Source: Isohypsibius dastychi
Taxonomy: Eukaryota; Tardigrada; Eutardigrada; Parachela; Isohypsibiidae
Direction of reading: 5' to 3'
Assembly: GCA_034696485.1 (NCBI GenBank)
Contig: JAQIWT010000622.1
Location: 1-17,070 of the forward strand
Length of the DNA: 17,070 nucleotides
The position numbers were made by a program, and so were the translations under genes. Of the stretch, positions 8,753 through 17,070 are shown one piece after another. Position 1 is the first letter of the stretch. Every line of letters begins with the position of its first letter. The notes below the pieces were generated by a model. That model had not been told where the DNA came from and searched no databases. It saw only the letters and a list, made by a program, of their open reading frames with translations.

Positions 8753-10641
8753 CGTTCAATTCCCCAATAATTCCAGCTTGTTGTTTCCAACCTAATATTT
8801 TCACGTTAGAAACAAATTATTACTTATTGACGCAGACACTCTTGTGAATTTTTCGTACGAGGATAAGGTGGTTTCTAATGCAGAATTTCTCGAAGGGTCT
8901 CATTTGGCCGTGACCGATTTTTCAAACCAGGTATTTTGATTGGGAATTACGATTAATGGGCCTTAGCTGGCTGTCAAAGTCTCAGCAAGAAAAACAGGTT
9001 TTCCATGCGAGCGTAGTTTGCCCTACTTGAGCGTGAATGGCATGGAGGTAAATCACCGCTGGCGATTAGCGAGTCGTTCTACCAAAAATGATATCGCTTG
9101 GCATCTCGCGTTTGTTATGCGTAGATAAGAGCTTGCGTTGACTTTCTTGCCGTGATCAGTTCGTATCGATTTTGAAGAATATTTTAAGCCGGCTTTTATA
9201 CCATCGGCTTCACTGAAAGTTGCATTGATTGCCGACTTGCTGTGTAATGGTCTTCATTCTTTCTTTACATTTTTCGCATCGACTACTCCGTCCTATATCC
9301 GGTTGTGTGAGCATGCACTTTTAAATTCTAAATCGTCTTTCCTCGTAAAAACAAGACTAATCTCTCGGCCTCATAAATGGCGCTTAGTGCCGTTTTATAC
9401 CGACGGGGACAAGTGGAGCATAAGTGCTTATTCTGCCCTACCGTAAACCATTCTGGTGAAGCAGTTGAATTCCTGTACCTGTTTAATATCAGGAATCATA
9501 TTGTTGCTTCTTTCATTGAGTGAGCCGTCTAACAAGGTGATCGCCCGCTTCTCTGACCGTCCGCATCGGCTGACCACTGAGCTAGAGGGGAGGGGTGTAA
9601 TTTCCGTATTGAGATCAATGGACTTATTGACTCATTTCAATGCCTGATTAAAAATGAATGGTCCTACTTGGCAAATAAATATTGGTGCGCGAATAGCCTG
9701 ATGCGGTTTTCAAGATGGAGGGAGGGTAATATGAGATGTGGTTTCAGCGTCTGAGGAGATGGAGATGAGCTATGAATGAACATGTTTTCATTTTACGCAA
9801 ACTGGTTTCGTCTGTTTGAACTGTGCAGTGAAGCTCGGGTAATTTCAAGGCTATATTTATCAAGGAAATGCTGTCCTCGCGGCGATAATTTACAAAATCA
9901 AATTACGTGCACTTTTCTATGATCACTTTTATGGTCTTCCTTTCCGTTGGATTCCACCTCCTCTGCAGCAGTGAAAGTGAGGCATTTTACGCTTGCCACC
10001 ATAAATTCTCGATGTTGTGTTCCCATGTCGCGTGTCCCAGTTTTTGGGGTCCATACAGGGAAATGATTTGAATTAGCCAAATTAGTGCCGTCCGGCGCTT
10101 GTTGTGATCGGAAATGCTTTGAACGCATCAAGAGGGTCCCATGCCACCCCAAGAAAGGAAGGAAGGGGAATCCATCTAGGATAATATAAATGAAATGAGA
10201 TCTATTATGTTGGCGTGGGCCTGATCGATCACCCGAATTGGGTTAGGCATGGCCCGATGCCTGCTGATGCGACCGGTGCCCCTAAGTGAAAGTGGACATA
10301 TCAATCACCGAATTATATATTTAGAATATTAATCTCGATTATTGCAAGCAGTTGCAAACATTTCTTCGTGATTATTTTCGTTTTCTGCTTGAACGGTCAG
10401 TCGTGGGTGGGGAGCATGTGAACTGCGGAGCTGTGCTTGACATGAGAGCGTTTTTCAGAATAGAGGTCAAGGCCATCTGCTCCAACCCATACAGCGACAG
10501 TTGAGCGCTCGAGAAAAAGTGAGCTTTGCACTTTTTTGAAAAAGAACATATGCGGTCAGAATGAAATGATTACTCAGTTGAAATTTGAGAAGGATTAACT
10601 TCAGAACAGATGAAATTAACCCGCAGATTACCAACCTCATA

Positions 10642-10682
10642 AATCATACTTACTCCCGTATATACATTCATGGAGTATGATT
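10642..10682. repeat. Imperfect inverted repeat, 11-bp arms
   Basis: AATCATACTTACTCC (10642-10656) pairs with GGAGTATGATT (10672-10682), with four extra bases (TTAC, or an equivalent placement) in the left arm and a 15-nt loop. It lies within the putative PCGF first intron. No element boundary is visible. Confidence 0.55.
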
Positions 10683-11106
10683 CGAAAATGAAAACTGATA
10701 ACTGACTAAAATGCACCAGAGTTATCATATTTTTTTATTACAATTATATAGGAAAAAAAGTGGCAGATATTCTTAAGGATTTCTGTCTTTTCGGGGCATG
10801 GTTAGGTATTTTTGACGGACCTGCCTCCTTCTCTATCAGATGGTGGTCAGCCCGCTACGATCAACAGATCAATGGCAATCAAGGCGAGCGCTTTCAGTAT
10901 TTCTCGGACAGAGGTCATACTGAGTATTTCACAAGCGAGTTGACGAAAAGCAGAAATACATAGTTTTGACTTGAGCTTTGACAAAAACGGATAATCTGGG
11001 AATTTCCTTTGCTGTACACCGCACTAAATCTGACCATTTTTGGTCACTGGCTCGAAAAAACTCCCCGGCAGTTATTATGGTCAGTTCCACTGGCTGATAG
11101 ATTTCG

Positions 11107-11122
11107 CGAATTAATTAATTCG
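11107..11122. promoter_or_regulatory. 16-bp perfect palindrome with TAATTA cores
   Basis: CGAATTAATTAATTCG reads identically on both strands and contains overlapping TAATTA homeodomain-type cores. It lies about 175 bp upstream of the PCGF start codon, near the 3' end of the putative first intron. A role as an intronic regulatory site is speculative. Confidence 0.4.
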
Positions 11123-11282
11123 TTGTAGATGAGAATTTCTCCAGCTTAGCAATCAATTTCTCCATTTCATAATCCTGTCTTTTTCAAGTAGCTTAGCAGA
11201 ATATGTGTCCCGAATTTATCTCATTTAGACTGTTCTCACTTCCGCACTCGTCTGATTAATTTTTGCTTTAATTGCAGAGGAC

Positions 11283-14200
11283 ATGGCATCCCAAGAGGAT
11301 CCGCTGCGGACAGTGGAGCTAAATGACATTAACAGAAAACTGTCATGCCCTTTGTGCAAGGGATACCTGATTGACTGTGTCGCAGCCGAAGAATGCGGGC
11401 ATGTTTGTGAGTACTGAAATATCCCAATGGCGCTGATAGGCTTGTCCGTGTCTCTCTGTGCTGTGTGTCTGTTATCTCAAATTCCCTTTCTCTCCAATTG
11501 ACCACTGAACTGACCTCTCGTGCGTGACTCTTTGCAGATTGCCGGTCGTGCATTATGCGCCATATCTCAAATGGAGTGATGACATGTCCCAAATGCCACC
11601 AATACTTCAATCCAGAAGAACGTGGCGAACCCTTCCAGAAACTGAGGTATTTGAAACAGTGACATACATTTACCCGGAATTTTTAAATTCTGAATTTTCT
11701 TGCGATTATTGCACAGTCGCTTTTTGATTAAATTTGGAGGATATTGTAGCTGCTCAAGATCGTAAATTACCCGAAGAGATCCTTCTGAAATTTTCAATCC
11801 GGAAATCGCGCTTGAAAAATACATTTTGATTTCTAGAACGAAGTTTTACAAAATCTGCTTGAGGTTTAGTTTGTGAAATGCAAGTCAGTTTTCGAAAACA
11901 TATCTATTTGAACAACTGGAGAAGCAGACTGCAATTCATTTTACACCAGCTCTGTCCCGACTAATTTTCTGGAAAATATTAAATATATTAAAATATTAAA
12001 AATATCAGTTCTCTCGCGCCAGGGTTTCATACCCTTCATTTGTTTTTTGCAGTCCTCCGTATTCCTCCGTATTTTTGTATAACTCATGGTTTTTTTGTTT
12101 CAACTTATTATGCCTTTGCTAAAAAAGATTGTGGACTTCATGGTTCAGCGTTGTACATGGGTGTCCTTAACCTTCTAACGAGACCGTGCTTTTCGATAAT
12201 TTTGCCAATTAGGTACAAAGTCAATCTTTAATTATTTTCTGCTCTCCTGAGGAATTTCGTTGATTAACTGGCCCGTTCCATAGGCGCGAATTGAAACCAT
12301 TCATTGGGGCATGTGTGCTTATTTCAATTGATAATCACAAGTGCATTTGCAGACAGGATTATGCCATGCAACGACTGGTCTACAAGCTGGTCCCCGGTCT
12401 ACTATCAAGTATGTCCATCTTTTCCATCCTAATCAAGCTTGAAAGCATTTGTCTTCTATTTTATTATGCTATTTCCTGTTATTGAAATTGAATTTTTGTT
12501 TATTTTTCCAGGGGAGACTGAACGACGGGCGCGCTTTCTAAATTCTGAACAAGGTAATTTAACATTTTGAATTAATTCCTGAGGCTCCGTCTGACTCAAG
12601 TGCATTTTGTAGAAGCACGCACTCAAATACGACTTTCCACGGGCGGAAACGAGCTGTTTTTCAATGAAAGGTCGAACATTGCCATTCAGCTGAAAAGACG
12701 GTAAAAAGGTATTTTTTCTCTCGAAAACATAATTTAATGAATCTATTTGCAGGAGCTCCACCGCGAATTTGAATTTTCTCGTAAGAAATCCGAAGTTATT
12801 TTTTGTCATTTGTTCTGAATTATTTTTTTCTTCCAGATTGATGACAGAGATGGGAAATTATTTTTACGAGCCGAAATGTCTACGCCATTTTCTGTTGTTG
12901 CTGATTACCTCAAATTGCGGATGCGCATAAACTCCAAAGTAAACACTGCCGTCAGGCACACACGACCAGTTTCCGATCATGAATAAATCCAATCAATTCT
13001 ATTTTGCACTTTTGCAGTGTCGGATTATGATGTCGGAGGATGCCAGTTCTTCGTTCCTACCGGAAAGCTTTCGATTAATTGATCTTGCCTACCTCACTAA
13101 ATGGGATAAAGTAAGAAATCCTATGTGAATAAATGTTTAGTGTAGCTTTCTATAAATGTTATTTTTCTACGGTTTATACACTTCAAACTTTTGATACGTA
13201 ACTTGTTTCAAAAAGAAATCAAAGAAAGAATAATTTCAAGACGGGTCTTTCATTTTTTGCTGAACCGCGAAGAATTCTGCTGTGTTAATTGTTATTTTCA
13301 AAATCAAAATAAAAAAGTTTGCTCTTTAGATTGTTTTTTTGATTTCTTCAGTTATTCCATCGTGAGACTAAATGAGTTCAGTCTCATCTCACTATGGTCA
13401 TTCCAGCTTATTCAAAAAAAACCGTTTTCGCTTTTTTATGACCTTAAATGACATCTTTTCGCAAGCAGTTTAAAGCTGGAAATTACTCGTTCAGTGCATT
13501 TCAACTAAAATAAATAAGCGTATAGTTTCAAAAGTTTTCACATATTGTTGAAAAATCATCTTTTTAAACTACATTTTCTCTCGTTTTTTTCCTACAGAAG
13601 GAAGTCATAAAAACCTGTTTCAAGAATATATTTTGAAGTTTTTGCAAATGCAAACACTGCAATCCGTATCGATTTCCAATTCAAATATGAATCGATAGCT
13701 TATGCCGAACAAACGATCTGCAGATAAACCCTAATCAAATTACATCCGATTCTACCCTTCTCCGTTTCACCTCTCAAACCACTCTAACATTTCTCCTGAT
13801 CAAAATCACATTTTTCTCAATTAGCATTTTCCATTTCATCTTGCCCAGTGCCCAGAAGATTGAAATCTGACGTTCATTATCCATTCTTCCAGACCCATCC
13901 ATTGGCCGTGTATTACGATGCAGTCTTGGAGGCCGACGCCCAGCATGAGCCATTACAACCGTCAACCCCCATGCTGGCATCGGAATCCAACTCCAGCTCA
14001 TTTAATGATTCATCCTCCGATTGCCCATCCGCCCTCACCCCAGGCCTTGATTATCCCCCTCCTTCGAATCCGACAAGCTTCAAATCCCGCCTGAGCTCGA
14101 CCAACTTGAAAATCAAATTCAACAAGAATCATGTCGGACGCTGGCGATTAGCTTCTAATGGACTTCAGCGTCATTTGCATAATTCACACCAGTGGCCCAT

Positions 14201-14525
14201 GAAGAACATCTCCGTACCCAACCAATCTCGATTACCCCAACCAACACCTGTCTTGAATCAGAATGGTAAAAGGGACTTTGAAGAGGTTAACGAGATGGAA
14301 GAGAGTCGCACACGGCTGCTGCTCAACCTGCGTGACTCGATGAGCAAATCGACCAAGATCGCAAAGGTGCTTCCGATTCCTGCGCAGAATCTACCAGTTA
14401 CCCCCTCGGATGATGGAATGGATGATGAGGATTTCTGTAAGGATCCAGCTTCGTCGCTGCTGTACAATACGGGACTCGTTCCGGCCAGTGGGTCACCTGG
14501 ACCATGTCGGCAATATAATTCGTGA
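11283..14525 (+). CDS. PCGF: Polycomb-group RING finger protein (BMI1/PSC-like), complete in nine coding exons
   Basis: Likely a PRC1 subunit that pairs through its RING with a RING1-type ligase for histone H2A ubiquitination and gene silencing in the nucleus. Coding exons: 11283-11406, 11538-11646, 12353-12408, 12512-12553, 12613-12700, 12753-12780, 12837-12938, 13018-13110, 13893-14525. All junctions are GT-AG with matching phase; the CDS is 1275 nt (424 aa). RING ligands are C22, C25, C38, H40, C43, C46, C58 and C61, one residue longer than BMI1 between the sixth and seventh. The family hallmark VYKLVPGL is at 87-94, followed by a Glu/Arg-rich helix. A RAWUL domain (about 146-224) ends with LIDLAYLTKWDKTHPLAVYY, aligning with the BMI1 segment around DIAYIYTW. 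The tail (225-424) is Ser/Pro/Asn-rich with a basic patch (287-305) and an acidic patch (387-398). The RING-RAWUL linker is short. Overall closest to BMI1/PCGF2/PSC, but the subclass is uncertain. An in-frame ATG opens directly after the acceptor. Confidence 0.93.
11647..12352 (+). other. PCGF intron of 706 bp between RING and YKLVPG exons
   Basis: The donor is CTGAG/GTATTT and the acceptor is GCATTTGCAG. The content is AT-rich, with a run of AATATTAAA-like units near 11978-12006. An open stretch at 12040-12231 shows no recognisable protein and no conserved motif, so I treat it as intronic background. Confidence 0.85.
12753..12780 (+). other. 28-bp micro-exon of the PCGF gene
   Basis: It encodes the end of R140 and residues S141-L149 (SSTANLNFL) at the start of the RAWUL domain. 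Flanking introns are only 52 bp (12701-12752) and 56 bp (12781-12836), with good acceptors ATTTGCAG and CTTCCAG. Its length is not a multiple of three, so skipping would shift the frame. Confidence 0.85.
13111..13892 (+). other. Last PCGF intron (782 bp), inside the RAWUL-coding region
   Basis: It joins K214 to T215 in phase 0 between GATAAA/GTAAGA and CATTCTTCCAG/ACCCAT. It is AT-rich with pyrimidine runs. No alternative exon is convincing, although the frame of the last exon is already open from 13848 with an ATG (MPRRLKSDVH...), which could give an N-terminally truncated product if an internal promoter existed. Confidence 0.85.
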
Positions 14526-15600
14526 AAAGTGACCGGTTTTTCATAGATGTTGTATGATAGAAGGAAATTTGTTGACTGCCGTTCGGTGAAGCTGGTGTTT
14601 TCTTATTGTGTTTCAACTGGACTCTTGTAGATTTTGTATCTTCACAAATTGAAATTTTTGATAACGAGTGTGTACAGCGTTGTTTCGTTGATGCTTTCGG
14701 CGCGTTTAGTGATCTAGAAACAAATGATTAAAAAGGCTTCAAAGAGTTTGGAAAATTGTTGAACATATGCAAGCATAGATCTTCAGGTTTTCTCTAATCT
14801 AAAATCCCAGCCGATGCCAGAAGGCTTGTCAACAAAACTCAATCAACTCCAGTAGTGCTCACTGCTTACGTATTCTGTACCGTACGTAATCTGAGGCATA
14901 ATCCCTCGGGCGCGCGGACAAAAACTAGAGGTTCGATGTTTGTGGAAAACAACAGTGATTGTGTTGATGAAATTCCGGAATTATTTCATCTTTCAAGAAA
15001 ATGAATTGAGGTTGTTCCATGGAGTGCGGCTTTCCATCAAAGCAGTTAGCCGTCAGATTCCATTTGTCCGTTTTTCCACGTGAATGCCGATACTGGAAAA
15101 AGGTCACTCTGGCTCCAGGCTTTTTACTTGTCTCCAGACTCTTCTGGTTCAGAACCATGTGATATGACAGTTTCATTTAAATAACCCGAACTCAGCATCA
15201 ACGATTTGTGACTTGGGACAGGCGAACGAAAACTTTATTTAAAAAAAATCTCATCCATAATTCTGTAACGATGCAGTTGCACTCCATTGCACCGTAGAAC
15301 AGGAACGGATTGTGTAAAAATTACCCGAATGCTGGGCTTTTTTGCGAATCATGTGTTTGGAGATTCATTCTGCGTCCATCTTATTAAATCGCTTTTCTAT
15401 TTACCCGTAAGTGAATTCTGAACGTGACAGTTGATTTATGCGGGTATTTTTAATTCACTAATATTACTCTTCGGAATAAAAAGCCCGAAGGGAATGCAAT
15501 GGGCAAAACGAGATATTGTTGCTACAAGATGGATGTGTCTTGCTTTCGCGTAGACACGGCCGGTTTATACACAGTAGCCAATCTCTCTATAATATATAGC
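14526..15600 (+). other. PCGF 3' flank and intergenic sequence
   Basis: No canonical AATAAA lies close to the PCGF stop. ATTAAA at 14727-14732 is a plausible variant poly(A) signal, giving a 3'UTR of about 220 nt. The first AATAAA downstream on the + strand is at about 15475. I see no gene here; the minus frame 14925-15176 is background-like. Confidence 0.4.
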
Positions 15601-15949
15601 GAGGCTGGAATTTGAGTGTGTGTGCTTTCCATATTTTCCATTCTGACCACTAATGATTAAGCTGGTCAAGCCGATTCAATATTGCACGATAGGCAGTTGA
15701 GCGTAAACATCCCAAGATAGCACGTATTTGTCAATGCTTCCATTTCCTTCATGTGGTTCTGATGGCACTCAGCGAAATATTATCGATTTCATGACAAATA
15801 TAACTGGCCGATCTGGTGCGCTCTCGGGCTCGGAGGATGATTACTTTTCGACGTTCCGAGATGGTATCCATGAATTCCAATGCTATGAAATATGCACAGC
15901 TGTGGATGTCATTTTTGAGGCACTTTCGCTGAATTTAATAAGTCAGTAA
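15570..15949 (+). other. Possible promoter and short ORF, unrecognised
   Basis: A CCAAT (about 15580) is followed by TATAATATATAG (about 15588-15599), and the ATG at 15734 opens a 71-codon frame (MLPFPSCGSD... to a stop at 15947-15949). The product has no signal peptide or known domain; a Ser-Glu-Asp-Asp run is present. A donor-like GAGATG/GTATCC at about 15863 could link it to a later exon, such as the open frame from the ATG at 16269 (65 codons), but I cannot establish that. Low confidence that this is a gene. Confidence 0.15.
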
Positions 15950-17001
15950 CAGTCTAACTGAACGCTAATTTTGAACGCAGCCATTAGGCGCCGCTCATTT
16001 TAATCTAGACTACAGTCGCCGCTCATCAGATTAACCACCCAACGGGATTTTTCTAGTTTCACAGTGAATGTGATTGACTTTGAAATACTAATGCAAAAAA
16101 CTCGATTTTTTTTCATGATGTAACTCCGCAGTGATTGTGCGGCTGAGAGAATAAGGGTACTCTCTGGTCTGATTGGCACAAAGCAGGCATACTTAAACGA
16201 GCAAGTCCTTGTTGTTTGTGTGACTAAACATCGTGTAACACAAAAAGAAAATAGAATGTAACAGAACGATGCACTTCAAAAAACTGAACCCAGAAGAGTC
16301 AAGTGCTTGCCAGCTTAGAATACGAGACCCGGTGATGGAAAAACTGCAACAGCTAGTTCATCAACCCTTTTTAATGAGGAATGAATGTGCAGATTGGCGA
16401 TGTGCCAGTTTTACAAAGATTCTTGTCAACGCGGATTTTAAAAACATCGACCCTCGTCACGTATAGAGAGCTGGTCGCGGTCGACCTTAACGAAAGGTCA
16501 CCAATGTTTAAAGTTCCTTGACTCCAGGTATTTTTCGGAGCTCAGTCAGTTTTCATGGTCAGTTATTTGGATGGCAGATACGGCCTGCATTCTTTGGAAA
16601 TTGACTGCTGTATCAGCAAACCACAGTAATTTCTGAACAGTTTCGATGCGTATACCACCGTCAACCAACCAGTTTTGAATCGATTGAGAATTTAATCGAT
16701 TCAAAACTGTGTTTTGTTTCCAGATTGGTGATGGTCAAGCTCGCTAAAATAATCCATTGACTTCTTTTCCAAGACAATTAAGTATCCTTGTTCCAATCGC
16801 GCGGGACCTACCATATCGCAGTAGTTTGAGGATAGATTTGACCATTGCCCAGACTATCTGGTACTGTAGGTTCGTATTGAAGAAAAGGCACGTGATCATG
16901 AGAGCATATAAAACGGTCACAAACTTTCGTGTTCTGTCTGTACAGTATGTTGTCCTGCTTTTCGAAGTGGAAACCATCGCCAGACATTTTCTAATACCGT
17001 A
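15950..17001. other. Intergenic sequence with weak ORFs and a strong hairpin
   Basis: Frames at 16269-16466 (+), 16757-17002 (+) and 16744-16977 (-) are short; the last two overlap antisense, as background does. No RNA gene or known repeat family is recognised. The notable structure is the perfect hairpin at 16670-16709. Confidence 0.5.
16670..16709. repeat. Perfect 16-bp inverted repeat with 8-nt loop
   Basis: CAGTTTTGAATCGATT (16670-16685) is complemented without mismatch by AATCGATTCAAAACTG (16694-16709); the loop is GAGAATTT. Such length and precision are unlikely by chance over 17 kb. It could be a recent foldback or MITE fragment, a cruciform-forming site, or the stem of a short transcribed hairpin. 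Confidence 0.9.
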
Positions 17002-17004
17002 ATG

Positions 17005-17067
17005 TCCGAATTAGAAGCCCGGGCTACAATTCTTTCGAAGCTCCCGGATTTGGGCTTCTATTTCGGA
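17005..17067. repeat. Inverted repeat, 15 of 16 bases paired, at the window end
   Basis: TCCGAATTAGAAGCCC (17005-17020) pairs with GGGCTTCTATTTCGGA (17052-17067), with one mismatch and a 31-nt spacer. Both strands are open through it: the + strand reads MSELEARATILSKLP... from the ATG at 17002, and the minus strand reads ...SEIEAQIRELRKNCSPGF-stop. It may be a hairpin, element termini, or part of a gene that continues beyond the window. Confidence 0.75.
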
Positions 17068-17070
17068 CTG

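Larger units (their letters stand above)
7737..11277 (+). other. Putative first intron of the PCGF gene, otherwise gene-empty
   Basis: If the 7737 donor is right, this intron of about 3.5 kb separates the 5'UTR exon from the first coding exon; its acceptor TTTAATTGCAG at 11277 is good. The stretch from 8463 onward holds no convincing coding exon: frames at 9225-9446, 9456-9647, 9898-10152 (minus) and 10760-10963 resemble background. It contains an octamer-like ATGCAAAT near 8596, two imperfect inverted repeats (8689-8752 and 10642-10682), a GGAAGGAAGG purine run near 10155 and a 16-bp AT palindrome (11107-11122). Confidence 0.4.

Noticed and set aside
9898-10152. 84-codon minus-strand frame
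   Set aside because: No recognisable motif or splice-linked partner; treated as background within the presumed PCGF intron.
12040-12485. Plus-strand frames in the PCGF intron and around the YKLVPG exon
   Set aside because: The true reading there is the 56-bp exon 12353-12408 joined in phase to the RING exon. The longer frames run through splice sites and show only low-complexity hydrophobic residues.
14258-14616. Minus-strand frames opposite the PCGF last exon
   Set aside because: They are antisense shadows of the Ser-rich tail; the runs of Ser and Leu come from the complementary codons.

Overview
This is eukaryotic (metazoan) genomic DNA. Both recognisable genes are on the + strand and are split by GT-AG introns, mostly 52-80 bp with a few of 280-780 bp, which points to a fairly compact invertebrate genome. 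The Polycomb-group gene confirms an animal. I suspect a small ecdysozoan such as a tardigrade, but that is a guess; nothing in the sequence fixes the phylum. There is no bacterial operon structure, CRISPR array, rRNA or tRNA that I can recognise.

Region 1 (1-4390) is a lysosomal glycosidase locus. Ten exons (146-2784) splice to a complete 424-aa GH27 enzyme with a signal peptide. Its substrate-loop residues are those of alpha-N-acetylgalactosaminidase rather than alpha-galactosidase A. Downstream lie two degraded tandem copies: a short relic with only the C-terminal tail and 3' flank (about 2975-3110), and a larger relic (about 3290-4390) that keeps the upstream block, exon 1 and exons 8-10 but has lost exons 2-7 with every catalytic residue. 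The locus was once a tandem array and now seems to hold one working gene.

Region 2 (4390-7460) is intergenic sequence with no gene I can support.

Region 3 (7464-14525) is a Polycomb-group RING finger (PCGF, BMI1/PSC-like) gene. Coding exons from 11283 to 14525 encode another 424-aa protein: RING finger, conserved YKLVPG linker, RAWUL domain and a Ser/Pro-rich tail. The ATG lies 5 nt after a splice acceptor, so the 5'UTR is split. A likely first exon ends at a strong donor at 7737, beside a YY1/Pho-type motif, which would give a first intron of about 3.5 kb. An unusually long open frame (7464-8462) covers this area and is unexplained.

Region 4 (14526-17070) is downstream sequence with weak ORFs and two notable inverted repeats: a perfect 16-bp hairpin at 16670-16709 and a 15/16 inverted repeat at 17005-17067.

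The two genes have no evident functional link. The most interesting content is the history of the GH27 array, the split PCGF promoter region and the strong hairpins. I did not find a convincing new biological system.
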